Part shown: positions 1-9,411 of the stretch, one piece after another | How positions within the stretch are numbered: the first letter of the stretch is position 1 | How the letters are laid out: every line of letters begins with the position of its first letter | Assembly (NCBI RefSeq): GCF_001679925.1 | Contig: NZ_LYUZ01000001.1 | Coordinates: forward strand, 166,906-217,955 | Direction: 5' to 3' | Length of the DNA: 51,050 bases | Source of the DNA: Leisingera sp. JC1 | GTDB taxonomy: Bacteria; Pseudomonadota; Alphaproteobacteria; Rhodobacterales; Rhodobacteraceae | Notes under the pieces: generated by a model | The model's input: only the letters and a program-made list of their open reading frames with translations | Database searches by the model: none | What the model was told of the DNA's origin: nothing | Program-made: the position numbers and the translations under genes

Positions 1-1077
1 CCTGAAACCGCCTGCAAGCCGCGGCGGTGCCTGCATTGCCGTTTTGACCGCAGCGCATAGCGTTTCAGGGGAAAGGCTTGCAGTTTCAAGGATCTCTATG
101 CCATTCAATGGTGCGAGACTGGCCGCGCGCAAGCTTTGTTCTGTCTCGTTTCCCGCGTCGAAGGGCACAAAAACAGCAGGCGTGCCAGCCTGCAAAATAT
201 CCAGTGCAGTATTGTAGCCGCACATGCTGACCGAGGCTGAGGCGTGTGAAAGCATCTGGCGGAAGTCCTGACGGGCAGGCTCCAGCAGGGCAGGGGACCT
301 GGACTTGGAAAACTCTGCAATGCGAACATTGGCATCTGAGCCGCCAACGAGCAATCGCCAGGGCGTGCCGGGCATCAGTTTGGCGGCCTCTAGGGCGCAG
401 CGATAGAGCGGTGTTCCCACGCTGCCGCCGCCTGCGCTCACAAGCACTTCGCCTGCGCCTGCCTGATCAGGGTGAGAGCCGGCAGCGGTAGGGGCGACAT
501 ACCCCGTGTAACGCAGCTTGGGTGCCAGTAAATCAGAGACCGGCCAGCTGGCGTTGAGCCGGGTGGCTGCGGGATCGGAGTGAACCAGCACGGCGTCAAA
601 GTACTTAGCGATCACCGCGTCGGCCTTTTCTGCTTTCTCCGGTTTGGAAGGAGGGGCGAGGATGTCGCGGATGGAGGACAGGACCACAGGCCGCAGAGGC
701 AATGTTCTGGCAGTTTCAAGCAGAGCCAGAAATTCCTTCCGTAGGGAACGGCGGCCGAATGGGTAAAGCTCAGTAATCAACACATCAGGTTGCAAATTAC
801 GCAGTGCAGCGCAAATGGCTGTCTGGCGTCGTGCAAAATATGCCTCATCAGAAGGCGTACTGTTTTCTGCCAGGAGGCGAGTGAAGTTTACCCCGTCGGA
901 GCGCAACGGAGGCAGCTGAAGCAAATCAATCCCGTTGGTGTTGAGCTGCGGTGCCGGGAAACCGCCAGAAACGACTTGCACCCTGTGGCCTGCTTTGATG
1001 AAAGCCCGGGCCAACGTGAGAGCCCTGGACAAGTGGCCAGTACCCAGCAGATGCGTGACGGCAATCAGAACTTTCAT
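1..1077 (-). CDS. Glycosyltransferase, MurG/GT28-like (partial, runs off left edge)
   Basis: This gene begins with ATG at 1077 and is still open at base 1, so only the first 359 residues are present. The N-terminus is a Rossmann-type strand followed by a GTGHLSRA segment (about residues 12-19), the acceptor-side loop of MurG-like transferases. Later come a glycine-rich VSAGGGSVG stretch and an MCGYNTALDIL segment, which match the donor-binding half of the fold. It is the most downstream visible member of the minus-strand operon. Its ATG overlaps the stop of the histidine phosphatase gene by 4 bases (ATGA), implying translational coupling. The role is inferred to be transfer of a sugar from a nucleotide-sugar to an unknown cytoplasmic or lipid-linked acceptor. 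Donor and acceptor cannot be read from the sequence. Confidence 0.82.
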   Translation of the reverse strand, partial: MKVLIAVTHLLGTGHLSRALTLARAFIKAGHRVQVVSGGFPAPQLNTNGIDLLQLPPLRSDGVNFTRLLAENSTPSDEAYFARRQTAICAALRNLQPDVLITELYPFGRRSLRKEFLALLETARTLPLRPVVLSSIRDILAPPSKPEKAEKADAVIAKYFDAVLVHSDPAATRLNASWPVSDLLAPKLRYTGYVAPTAAGSHPDQAGAGEVLVSAGGGSVGTPLYRCALEAAKLMPGTPWRLLVGGSDANVRIAEFSKSRSPALLEPARQDFRQMLSHASASVSMCGYNTALDILQAGTPAVFVPFDAGNETEQSLRAASLAPLNGIEILETASLSPETLCAAVKTAMQAPPRLAGGFR

Positions 1078-1661
1078 GAGCCCCCCTTGCGGAGCAGCCG
1101 AACCGGGTCCGGCCAGGGACGAAGGCCTCGACCATCAACCTCGACTACAAACAGACGGTTCCGTTTTATGCGGAATGGTGCGGGGCCTTCGAAACCCCAA
1201 CCGTGCGCCCGCGCCAGGATCATCCGCATGATACCGATATGGCAAACAGCAACAGAATCCTGTTTCAGCGCATAAAGCCAAGGTTCAATACGGGACCAGA
1301 CTTCCGCCGGGCTCTCCCCGCCTGGCGGACGGTAATTCCAGCCCCATTCTTCAATATCGCGAAAGCCGCTGCCCGGAACAGCTTTCAGATCCAAACCGCG
1401 GAGCCCTTCCCAATCTCCCCAGTTCATTTCGATGAGTTCAGATGCTGTTCTTGGCTTGTGTCCGGTGATGAGCAGGGCGGTTTCCGCTGCACGCGTCAGC
1501 GGACTGGACCAAAGCTCTGCCTGCCGCCAATCCTCTGGCAGGGTGTAGCTGCTCAGCTCTGCCCGGGCTGCATTGTCCAGGGGTATGTCACTGCGGCCTT
1601 GGATGCGGCCGGCACGGTTCCAGGCAGTATGCCCGTGGCGCAATAGAGCAAGCCGGATCAT
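1074..1661 (-). CDS. Histidine phosphatase family protein
   Basis: This 195-residue protein belongs to the phosphoglycerate mutase-like histidine phosphatase superfamily. The catalytic LLRHGHTAWN motif lies at about residues 5-14, with the phospho-accepting histidine in RHG. Later come SPLTRAAETA and a conserved ICHIGIMR-type segment that carries the second histidine (seen as VCHIGIMR). I start at ATG 1661, which overlaps the upstream gene's stop as ATGA, rather than at an in-frame ATG 36 bases further upstream that would overlap that gene more. It sits between glycosyltransferase genes, overlapping by 4 bases on both sides. By analogy with glycosyltransferase/phosphatase pairs that make and dephosphorylate a sugar phosphate, it may remove a phosphate from a glycosylated intermediate. 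That role is inference. Confidence 0.85.
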   Translation of the reverse strand: MIRLALLRHGHTAWNRAGRIQGRSDIPLDNAARAELSSYTLPEDWRQAELWSSPLTRAAETALLITGHKPRTASELIEMNWGDWEGLRGLDLKAVPGSGFRDIEEWGWNYRPPGGESPAEVWSRIEPWLYALKQDSVAVCHIGIMRMILARAHGWGFEGPAPFRIKRNRLFVVEVDGRGLRPWPDPVRLLRKGGS

Positions 1662-2746
1662 GCGGAGAGGTCCATCATCGGCAAAACAGTCTTCCAAAAA
1701 ATCCGGGCGGCGGAGGGAGCAAGGTGATTGGTTGAAACATAGTGGCGGGCATCCTTGGCAGTTTCTGCACGCAGCTCAGGGTTTGCAAGCAGCCGGGCGG
1801 TAAAGAATGCGAGTGCCTGGGCGCCTGCTTCCGGCGCCGGGTATGCCTTGGGCAGCAATACATCCCGCACTCCGGGGCGGTCCTGAGCCGCAACTGGCAG
1901 CCCATGGGCCTGGGCTTCCAGATAAACCATGCCAAAGGCTTCATTCACTCCGGGCCACAGAAACAAGCTGGCATTTGTATAGGCCGCCGCCAATTCCGCG
2001 CGAGTGAGTTGGCCCAGAAAGCGGACCCTCTCCGCAAAGGGGGCCATCAAAGCCTCGACCTCAGCCCGAGCCGGGCCGTCGCCTGCGATATTCAGGCGCC
2101 ATTCCCCGGGCAGGTAGGCGAGCGTTTCTGCTATGATGCTATATGAAGCCAGTTTGTCGCCCTGGCGCATCATGCCTGCTGCCAGGATGGGGCCGTTCAG
2201 GGAAGAGAGAACCGGCAGCCCGTCACGCGGAAGGAAGGGCGGCAGGCAAGTGATGATCTGGCACCCGTGCCGGTCACGATCCAGCGCAAACCGGTCCTGT
2301 TCTGTGAAATGGAAAATTGCATCTGCAGCATCAGCGGCCGCATGGGCCGCCTTGGCGAATTCGGCCCAGGGGCCGGTCAAGCGCTTTTGGGCGCGGGTGG
2401 ATTCGATCTGCACATAGGGGATGCCACGGGCTCGTGCCACAGCGGGGCCAATCAGGTCCGGGGCCTTGTAGTAGTTGTGATACGTGACCCAGAGGTCCGC
2501 TTTAGGCATTTCTGCAATCAAACGGCGGATCTCGCCGTCCGCTTTGGCGCGCAGGTCGGATTGCTGCTCTCTGTCGCCGTGCTTGTCATAGATCCTAAGA
2601 TCCGAAGCAAGCTGCACCTCTGCGCGGCTGGACTTGAATAGCGCTATAAGGTTGCGTGCTATCTCGCGGTCGCCGGAAGGTACAGGGTGGTGCGGCGGTT
2701 TCATCGGCGCGTAGAAGATAACCCGCTTTCCGGCTCCCGGCAGCAT
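1658..2746 (-). CDS. Glycosyltransferase family 4 protein
   Basis: The protein has 362 residues with a GT-B layout. The N-terminal half opens with a VIFYAPMKPP strand and carries HHPVPSGDREIARNL, the acceptor-side loop. The C-terminal half holds an AAGMMRQGDK segment and the GVNEAFGMVYLEAQAHGLPV motif, whose two glutamates (E-x7-E) bind the donor sugar nucleotide in GT4 retaining enzymes. Its start lies 5 bases after the stop of the upstream glycosyltransferase gene, and its stop overlaps the phosphatase start, so the five genes are expected to be one transcript. The product probably acts at the cytoplasmic face in assembling a glycan or glycolipid. The substrate is unknown. Confidence 0.85.
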   Translation of the reverse strand: MLPGAGKRVIFYAPMKPPHHPVPSGDREIARNLIALFKSSRAEVQLASDLRIYDKHGDREQQSDLRAKADGEIRRLIAEMPKADLWVTYHNYYKAPDLIGPAVARARGIPYVQIESTRAQKRLTGPWAEFAKAAHAAADAADAIFHFTEQDRFALDRDRHGCQIITCLPPFLPRDGLPVLSSLNGPILAAGMMRQGDKLASYSIIAETLAYLPGEWRLNIAGDGPARAEVEALMAPFAERVRFLGQLTRAELAAAYTNASLFLWPGVNEAFGMVYLEAQAHGLPVAAQDRPGVRDVLLPKAYPAPEAGAQALAFFTARLLANPELRAETAKDARHYVSTNHLAPSAARIFWKTVLPMMDLSA

Positions 2747-2751
2747 TGAGT

Positions 2752-3996
2752 TCAGCCGTTCTTCAGCATGGAATTCAGCCGTTTCGAAAGTTGGGCAATT
2801 CCAGGATCCATCCCGAAATCGCTGCGCAAACGGACCAAAGCGGACTGGGCCATTTCTGACAGTTTCTGAGGGTGCCGGGCAGCAGAGAGCAGACTCTCCG
2901 CCAGCTCCTCAGGGCTGTCTTCGCTCAAAAGTCCATGAATTCCGTGGTCTATGAACTCCGGGATCGCTGAGACAGGGGTCGACAGGATCGGCAAAGCTTG
3001 AGAGGCCGCCTCCATCAGCACATTCGGCAGCCCGTCCCGATCACCATCGGCTGCCACCCGGCTAGGCAGCACTAACAGGTCTGATGAGCGCATTGCCTCA
3101 ATCACCTCCGGCTGGTCGCAGGCACCGCGCCAGGTGATGCGATCCGCTATGCCTGCATCTTCTGCCATACCTTGCAAAAGGTCACCCAGCCCGCCACCGC
3201 CGATGTGAGTCCAGTGCCAGTCAAGTCCTGCAGGCAGCAAAGCCAGTGCTGATATCAGGCGGTCGAACCCCTTCTTTTCGACCAAGCGGCCGACAGACAT
3301 GAAGCGAACAGGGTCGTGAGGCAGGCGCGGCCGGCGTTCAGGCGGCGCAGGAAAACGGGTCAGGTCCAGCCCGTGATAGACCAGATCAACACGTTCTGGT
3401 GTATCCGCCATTTCCTGAAGATGCTTGGCACCAAAGCCAGTGCACGTGGCACCAAATGCTGCGCCGTAATGGGCAGCGGAGAGCTTCTCCTGAATTTCCC
3501 ACTCGGGTGAGGTCCAGATGTCCTTGGCGTGGGCGGAAAAGCTCCACGGCAGCCCCCGCATGATTGCTGCATAACGAGCCACAGATGACGGAGTGTGCAG
3601 GAAATGCGCGTAGAGGCCCAGAATCTCGCCCGGCATTTCTGCCGCCAGAACACAAGCCTGGCCGAAGCGGCGTATTCGGTTCTGTGTCGCGTCACGGCGC
3701 AAGTCAGCGCGCCAAATGCGGTAGGCCTCGCCGTATCCAGGAAATTGCTGAGCAATTTCGCGCGCGCGCCAGACCCGGACCGGTTCTTCATGCAGATACT
3801 CAGGCAGGTAATTTACTCGCGCCCTCAGCTGTGAATGCAACGGATGACGCTTGACGTCCGTAGGGTGGCGCAACGACCAGATCTCAAAGGTATGGCCAGC
3901 GGCCTCGAGGGCAACCAGTTCCTGAGCGATGAAGGTTTCGGACAGGCGCGGCCAGCCCTTTACCACTACCGCAAGGGGCGGGCGGGCAGTGTTCAT
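2752..3996 (-). CDS. Glycosyltransferase family 4 protein, WcaL/colanic-acid type
   Basis: This 414-residue protein starts with VVKGWPRLSETFIAQEL, the pattern at the front of colanic-acid-type glycosyltransferases (KxxPxxSETFI). The middle part has YAHFLHTPSSVARYAA and WSFSAHAKDIW, and the C-terminal donor domain has FMSVGRLVEKKGFDRLI followed by VLPSRVAADGDRDGLPNVLMEA, where the E-x7-E-type donor site lies. Its ATG overlaps the upstream gene's TGA (ATGA). It is a likely retaining glycosyltransferase of a surface glycan pathway. The family assignment is firm and the specific product unknown. Confidence 0.86.
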   Translation of the reverse strand: MNTARPPLAVVVKGWPRLSETFIAQELVALEAAGHTFEIWSLRHPTDVKRHPLHSQLRARVNYLPEYLHEEPVRVWRAREIAQQFPGYGEAYRIWRADLRRDATQNRIRRFGQACVLAAEMPGEILGLYAHFLHTPSSVARYAAIMRGLPWSFSAHAKDIWTSPEWEIQEKLSAAHYGAAFGATCTGFGAKHLQEMADTPERVDLVYHGLDLTRFPAPPERRPRLPHDPVRFMSVGRLVEKKGFDRLISALALLPAGLDWHWTHIGGGGLGDLLQGMAEDAGIADRITWRGACDQPEVIEAMRSSDLLVLPSRVAADGDRDGLPNVLMEAASQALPILSTPVSAIPEFIDHGIHGLLSEDSPEELAESLLSAARHPQKLSEMAQSALVRLRSDFGMDPGIAQLSKRLNSMLKNG

Positions 3997-5219
3997 TCAG
4001 CGGCCTCTTTGTGTGTGTCCTGAAGCAGCGCGGTGACGCGCCGGGTCACATAGTCGAGACCGTCCAGCAGCCCCTCGGAACCAGCGGCTGAGGGCGGGGG
4101 CTGGGTTGCCAGTGCACGGATCGCCTTGGCCAGTGCTGGCGCGGTCCAGCCATCCCGAACCTCATCCAACATGGTTGTCAGACCGATCTCTTCAGCCCGG
4201 CTGGCGCGTATCCACTGCTCCAGCCGAGGGGTGGTGCGAGGCACGATAACGGCAGGCTTGTCAAAAGAAAGAACCTCGCAAAACGTGTTGTAACCGCCCA
4301 TGCAGACCACTCCCTGAGCGCCGGCAAACAAAGTCTCAATCTGAGATTCGAAGCCGACGGCGGTGACGCGGCCATTCAGCTGTGCAACCCGCTCCTCAAA
4401 ATCCTGACGGGTTTCGCCGGACAGAAAGGGGCCATAGACCAGTACCGCACGCGGGGAGAGGCTCGGGTCGGCTTCATATGCCGACAGCACAAGATCCACC
4501 ATCATCTCGCCATCGCCACCACCGCCGGGGGTAACCAGCAGATACGGCTGCTCGGGCGGTTCTCCAACCTGGCCAAGATCGCGGCGCAGGTAGCCGGTCC
4601 AATGCATGCGGGCTTGCATCTCTGCAGTGAAGGGCAGTCCTGCGGTCGGGTCATACACGGACCGGGGGCCATAGACCCAGATCTCATCGTAGAAATCACG
4701 GGTGGCCTCGACCGCGTGCTTGCGTTCCCATTCCGCGGCCAGCACCTCCGGCTCATCAAGCACATCCCGCAAGCCCAGCACCATCCTGCAGCGGCCGCGG
4801 GATTTCAGAAGGTCCAGCGCTGGCATCAGCTCGCCGCGAAATCCGGTGGGTTCCTTGTCGGCGACGAGCACGTCAGGATCGTATTGCTCGACGGTGGAGC
4901 GGATCAGGGCCGCGCGCAGCTCGGCGGTTTCCTCGATGCTCATGCCCATGGTGCGCGACGCGTAGGATCCGTCAGAACGCTTGATCACACCAGGCAGCCG
5001 CACATGGTCGACGCGGGACGGGAATGAGAACCTGCCTGCTACCGGAGACCCGGTAAGGATCAGCGCCGAAGCTTCGGGGTTTGCGGCCGTTATTGCTCCG
5101 GCCAGCGCGCGTGAACGCCGCAGATGACCCAGCCCGAAAGTGTCGTGGCTGTAGAACATGATCCGGGGACCACGCTTTCCCGCGTCCGAATTGGGTTGGG
5201 TGAAGCCCGCGTCTGTCAT
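3993..5219 (-). CDS. Predicted MurG-like glycosyltransferase, first gene of operon
   Basis: The protein has 408 residues and is the promoter-proximal gene of the glycosyltransferase operon. After a short polar leader it has IMFYSHDTFGLGHLRRS (about residues 20-36), a MurG-like acceptor loop like that of the last operon gene. The C-terminal half has YLLVTPGGGGDG and VVCMGGYNTFCEVL, the donor-site glycine loops. RMVLGLRDVLDEP lies in the centre. Two MurG-like and two GT4 enzymes therefore bracket a phosphatase. An AAGG purine tract about 10 bases before the ATG serves as ribosome binding site. The 395 bases upstream separate it from the divergent channel gene and should hold the operon promoter, which I could not pinpoint. 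Confidence 0.83.
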   Translation of the reverse strand: MTDAGFTQPNSDAGKRGPRIMFYSHDTFGLGHLRRSRALAGAITAANPEASALILTGSPVAGRFSFPSRVDHVRLPGVIKRSDGSYASRTMGMSIEETAELRAALIRSTVEQYDPDVLVADKEPTGFRGELMPALDLLKSRGRCRMVLGLRDVLDEPEVLAAEWERKHAVEATRDFYDEIWVYGPRSVYDPTAGLPFTAEMQARMHWTGYLRRDLGQVGEPPEQPYLLVTPGGGGDGEMMVDLVLSAYEADPSLSPRAVLVYGPFLSGETRQDFEERVAQLNGRVTAVGFESQIETLFAGAQGVVCMGGYNTFCEVLSFDKPAVIVPRTTPRLEQWIRASRAEEIGLTTMLDEVRDGWTAPALAKAIRALATQPPPSAAGSEGLLDGLDYVTRRVTALLQDTHKEAAE

Positions 5220-5614
5220 TTGACTACCTTAAGGGAGTTCTGGGCTGCTTCCATCAAAGGGTATGCCTCGGCGGCTGAGGAGGCACGCCAGCTCATGCTG
5301 CTGGCCGTCTCCGGGCGCGTGCTTTCATGCTCGGCCATCTTTCGCCTCAGTTTGCGCGTCCTATGTCCATTTGCGGCAGGGCGCGGTCAGTATTTGCTTT
5401 AGCCGCCTGAGGTCCTTGCAGATTGCCGGCCGGGACCGCGGCATTGTGGTGCTAAGCCCGATGGGCAGATATTTGAATTTGTATAGCCCGGAGCCGGGGT
5501 GCATGCAATCATGCGGCATTGTTGCAAGGCGCACGGTAATTTGCGCGCGCGCCATTTGCGCAACGCTCCGGCAGATGGTTAATTTGACACGAGTTTCCAT
5601 AAGGATAGCCGGTC
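5220..5614. other. Divergent intergenic region, no gene
   Basis: This region separates the minus-strand glycosyltransferase operon from the plus-strand channel gene and should contain both promoters. Open frames here on the plus strand run into the channel gene out of frame and lack a convincing ribosome binding site, so I do not call them. A run rich in TTGCGC near 5520-5560 forms short repeats. An AT-rich patch at about 5468-5485 could be a -10 region for the channel gene, but no clear -35/-10 pair is visible. Confidence 0.5.
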
Positions 5615-8002
5615 ATGCAGCTTTTTTTCTTTCGGTTTTTGCTCTGTCTGCTGCTGGCGGGCGGGCTGACAGCTCACACCAGCGCGCAAGAAAGTGACGC
5701 TGGGAGTGCAGAGGCACTGTCCCGAGCAATTGAGCAAGCGGCCGAAAGCGGTGTGAACGTACTGGTTGTTGACAGCAGCGGGAGGTTGCTGAATGTGCCG
5801 CCTGAAGGCGGGCAGCCGACTGATCATTCTGCATCGGGAGCGATGGAGCAGCCGTCGGCCTTGATGAAGGCGCAGTCCAAAGTTGCAGCGTTCCGGGCAG
5901 AACTGAACAGCCGGCTGGAAGCACTGCCCTATTCAGTCTTTGAAATGCAATACATCCTGCGCCAGACCAGCCCTGACGGGCGCATTATGACTTATGTGGA
6001 AGTGCTGGGCTGGAGTGTGCTGTTCCTTCTGATCGGACGTTGGCTGTCGGTGGAGATATACGGCAAGCGGTTTGCCAAGAAGTTCGTGGTCTCACGGATC
6101 CGTGAAACTCCGGAAGGGTATCAGGAAAAGATGCCGTTTCTTGTTTTCCGTTTCCTCATGGGACTTGGGGCCACGGTTTTTGCAATGATCTTTGCGGCGC
6201 TGACCTCGTATCTGATATTTGGCGCTTCAGGTGATCCGTCCGTCGAGTTTACCGTTACAGCGATATACACAGCATATTTCCTCGCACGCACCGTGTCGGA
6301 CTTGTGGCGAATGGTTTTGTCGCCATTTCTGGCGCAGTACCGTATCCCGGTGTTTTCCGACCGGGATGCCAAGCGGCTTTATATTTGGGCCTCTTTGCTG
6401 GCAACCTACGACATTTCGTCAACACTGTTTGCAACCTGGGTTGGCGATTTCGGTCTTAATTACAACGTTTATGCACTGGTCTACGGCGTTCTGGCATTGG
6501 TGGCGACGCTGGGTAATTTGCTGATGGTGCTGGTCAATGGCAGTGCCATTTCCAATGCCATCCGCGCTGGCCGCCTGCCGGAGGACTGCTCATGGCTGGT
6601 GCGAATTCTGGCATTGGCCTGGGCTCCAGTACTGATGACTTACATGGTCTTCGGCTGGCTAAAGCTGGCGTTTGACCTCGTTCTTGAGCATGAAGTCTCC
6701 ATACCGCTGATGGCTGGCAGTTATTTCGTTCTGACTACGATCCTGGTGGTTTATGGGGCGATCAACTATGTCATCGAAAGGTACTTCCGCCGCAGCCTTG
6801 CCTTTCAATCCGCAGCAGCGCCATCAGCTGAGGAAAGTGCCGCGCCGGTCGCAGGCGGAGATTCTTCTAAGAATGGAAATGCACAGGCGGGCGATGCGGC
6901 TGCGGAGTTGGAAGACGAAGCGGAATTCCCCCTGAAGCCAAAGCATCCAATCGCCACTTACGAAGACCTCGCTCGCAGAGTTGCAGGCATTCTCGCCTTT
7001 GTTGTTGGGGCTTATTCGCTGGTAATTGTCTGGAACCCGGACGCCAGCTGGCTCAGGACCACTGCTGCAGAGCGGGTGGTGGATGTGACTGTCATCCTGT
7101 TTATCGGCTACATCGTCTATCATCTTTTCCGGATTTGGATCGACAGCAAGATTGACGAGGAAGTGGGCGATGTTCCGGAGGCTGAGCTGGGCGATGAAGG
7201 CGGAGCTGGCGGCGCCAGCCGGCTGGCGACCCTGCTGCCCCTGTTCCGCGGCGCAATTCTGGCGGTGGTTCTGGTGTCGATTGTTCTGATCCTGCTCTTG
7301 GAGCTGGGGATCAATGTCAGTCCGCTGTTCGCTGGCGCCGGCGTAGTAGGCTTGGCTGTGGGCTTTGGCTCGCAGACACTTGTACGGGATATTTTTTCCG
7401 GCGCATTCTTCTTGATCGACGACGCTTTCCGGAAGGGTGAGTATATCGACATCGGGGACGTGAAGGGCACAGTCGAAAAGATATCTGTCCGCTCCTTTCA
7501 GCTGCGCCATCACTTGGGCGCGCTGCACACCATTCCTTTTGGGGAGATCAAAGTCCTGACCAACTATTCCCGGGATTGGGTGATGATGAAGCTGCCCCTG
7601 CGAGTGACCTACGACACCGACGTGGAAAAGGTCAGGAAGCTGATCAAGAAACTTGGGCAAAAACTGATGGACGACCCCGTTGTTGGCCATACCTTCATAC
7701 AGCCTCTTAAGTCGCAGGGGGTGATCGAGATGCAGGACTCTGCAATGATCATCCGGGTGAAGTTCATGACCAAGCCGGGGGACCAGTGGATTGTACGCAA
7801 ACGGGTTTACCAGGAGATCCGTGAATTGTTTGCAATTGAAGGCGTCAAGTTTGCGCATCGTGAAGTGACGGTACGCCTTGCCCCGGATCAGGCGGATGAG
7901 GTGACACCAAAACAAAAAGAGGCTGCTCTGGGGGCCGTTCAGGCCGCTATAGACGAAGACTTGCTTGAGGACATGGGAGGTTCCGGCGGCGATGACCGTT
8001 GA
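5615..8002 (+). CDS. Large mechanosensitive ion channel (MscS family)
   Basis: A protein of 795 residues, much longer than E. coli MscS (about 286). A signal peptide (residues 1-24, ending near SAQE) leads into a periplasmic segment of about 100 residues. About ten hydrophobic helices follow, then the canonical MscS core. The pore helix FAGAGVVGLAVGFGSQTLVRDIFSG begins near residue 570, followed by the beta domain (DIGDVKGTVEKISVRSFQLR) and a cytoplasmic alpha/beta vestibule. An acidic, alanine-rich loop at about residues 397-435 links the membrane halves. The product should be an inner-membrane channel that opens under membrane tension and releases osmolytes during hypo-osmotic shock. An AAGGA ribosome binding site lies about 10 bases before the ATG. 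Confidence 0.9.
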   Translation: MQLFFFRFLLCLLLAGGLTAHTSAQESDAGSAEALSRAIEQAAESGVNVLVVDSSGRLLNVPPEGGQPTDHSASGAMEQPSALMKAQSKVAAFRAELNSRLEALPYSVFEMQYILRQTSPDGRIMTYVEVLGWSVLFLLIGRWLSVEIYGKRFAKKFVVSRIRETPEGYQEKMPFLVFRFLMGLGATVFAMIFAALTSYLIFGASGDPSVEFTVTAIYTAYFLARTVSDLWRMVLSPFLAQYRIPVFSDRDAKRLYIWASLLATYDISSTLFATWVGDFGLNYNVYALVYGVLALVATLGNLLMVLVNGSAISNAIRAGRLPEDCSWLVRILALAWAPVLMTYMVFGWLKLAFDLVLEHEVSIPLMAGSYFVLTTILVVYGAINYVIERYFRRSLAFQSAAAPSAEESAAPVAGGDSSKNGNAQAGDAAAELEDEAEFPLKPKHPIATYEDLARRVAGILAFVVGAYSLVIVWNPDASWLRTTAAERVVDVTVILFIGYIVYHLFRIWIDSKIDEEVGDVPEAELGDEGGAGGASRLATLLPLFRGAILAVVLVSIVLILLLELGINVSPLFAGAGVVGLAVGFGSQTLVRDIFSGAFFLIDDAFRKGEYIDIGDVKGTVEKISVRSFQLRHHLGALHTIPFGEIKVLTNYSRDWVMMKLPLRVTYDTDVEKVRKLIKKLGQKLMDDPVVGHTFIQPLKSQGVIEMQDSAMIIRVKFMTKPGDQWIVRKRVYQEIRELFAIEGVKFAHREVTVRLAPDQADEVTPKQKEAALGAVQAAIDEDLLEDMGGSGGDDR

Positions 8003-8067
8003 CTCTCTTCTCCAGTTTGCGGCTGCATGCTCGCCTCATACCAAGTTCAGCTTCTTTGGCGTGATTT

Positions 8068-9411
8068 TTAAGTCCAGGCAGGGGAAGCACTGCCGCAGCT
8101 GGTTGCGGCCGTCTCCCAGCGCATAGCAATACCGCTCAAGCGGAGCGGTGCTGCAAGCCGGCGGCCAGGCCCCCAGCTGGTTGCTTCGATATCCGGTGCG
8201 TAGTCGCTGTCAACGGGTCCGGTGATTTCCGGACCTTCGGCAGATTTTTCCATCCCGGCCAGCAGTTCCGCCGTGCGCGCCAGCGATAGGCGGGCCTGTG
8301 GAACTGCCTCACCTTGTGCTGCTGCGGTTAATGCCGAAAGGACTGCGGCGGCCATTAGGTATCCCGTTGCATGATCGAGCGCTTGCACTGGCAATGGGTG
8401 CGGCTTTTCCGTTCCAGCCCAGTCCCGGCCTGCGTCTGCAATTCCTGCGCTCATCTGCACCAGGCTGTCGAACCCGCGCCGCGCGGCCCAGGGGCCTGTC
8501 CAGCCATAGGCGTTCAACTGCACCTCGACGGTGTTTGGCGCAAACTGCCTGCGGGTCTCTGCGCCGTATCCTAGTCCATCCAAGGCTCCGGGCCGGTAGC
8601 CGTGCACCAGTACATCGGCCTGGGTGAGCAAGGCTTCAAAGACCTGCCTGTCGCTACTCTTGGTCAGATTGAGTGCTGCCATGCTCTTGCCCAGAGAGAT
8701 GTCAGTAATCACACCGGGTTCGTCCCAGCCAGGCGGGTCGATGCGCAGTACATCGGCCCCGAAACCAGCTAGCGTTCGGGTCGAGACTGGGCCTGCAAGA
8801 ACACGGGTCAGATCCAGCACCCGCAATCCCGCCAGAGGCCGTGCTACCGTTGCTTCCACCCTGTCCCGCAGCTTGACAGGAGCGGGGCTTGTCCAGTGGA
8901 TCAAGGGTTCTTTTGCCACTGAACGGCCCTGAGGGTGCATCTTCCAGTCAGCACGGCTGCGCATGGCGGCAGCTACTCCGCCACTCGCCGCAATTTCGCT
9001 TTCGAGCCCGTCTGCCTTCCAGTGATTTACCGCATCAGCTACAGCTTCCCTAGTTCCAGGACAACCGATCACACGCAGCGCAGCCTTACGGTGATGCGGC
9101 AAGTTGGTGTGCAGGCGGATCCAGCCTTCCTTAGCTTCGTATACGCCTGCTATGTCATCCCACAGGTCCGGGAGCTCCCAGCCCTCGGGCCGGAAGCTGT
9201 AACCGAACCAGAGTGAGGCAAGCCGCTGATCCACAGTAATTTCTGGCGCAGAAGGGGTCAGGTTCATCGCTTCGACCAGCCTTGCCAATTCCTGACCCAC
9301 AGCGCCGATCGAAGCATTGGCCAGTTCGGTGACTGCGAAGGCGCTGTGTAAATGGCCGTTGCCGGTCAGATGGTATCGATCAGTATCCGGCAGGGCGGTG
9401 AGAAGGGTCAT
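8068..9411 (-). CDS. Family III CoA-transferase (CaiB/BaiF)
   Basis: A 447-residue protein of the family that moves CoA between carboxylic acids. It has an LAGLRVLDLTRVLAGPVSTRTLAGFGADVLRI block typical of CaiB/BaiF enzymes and a GFDSLVQMSAGIA segment whose aspartate is the probable nucleophile. I start at ATG 9411, which overlaps the permease stop as ATGA. An earlier in-frame ATG at 9507 lies inside the permease gene and precedes a non-conserved leader. The N-terminal 170 residues resemble a degenerate second copy of the fold, as in the longer members of the family. It is the last gene of the peptide-importer operon, so the imported compound may be activated as a CoA thioester; that is inference. 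Confidence 0.85.
   Translation of the reverse strand: MTLLTALPDTDRYHLTGNGHLHSAFAVTELANASIGAVGQELARLVEAMNLTPSAPEITVDQRLASLWFGYSFRPEGWELPDLWDDIAGVYEAKEGWIRLHTNLPHHRKAALRVIGCPGTREAVADAVNHWKADGLESEIAASGGVAAAMRSRADWKMHPQGRSVAKEPLIHWTSPAPVKLRDRVEATVARPLAGLRVLDLTRVLAGPVSTRTLAGFGADVLRIDPPGWDEPGVITDISLGKSMAALNLTKSSDRQVFEALLTQADVLVHGYRPGALDGLGYGAETRRQFAPNTVEVQLNAYGWTGPWAARRGFDSLVQMSAGIADAGRDWAGTEKPHPLPVQALDHATGYLMAAAVLSALTAAAQGEAVPQARLSLARTAELLAGMEKSAEGPEITGPVDSDYAPDIEATSWGPGRRLAAPLRLSGIAMRWETAATSCGSASPAWT

Noticed and set aside
5263-5697. 144-codon plus-strand frame running into the channel gene out of frame
   Set aside because: No good ribosome binding site, no recognised domain, overlaps the signal peptide of the channel protein in another frame.
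6824-7915. 363-codon antisense frame inside the mechanosensitive channel gene
   Set aside because: Overlaps the MscS pore and beta domain, which are clearly real on the plus strand.
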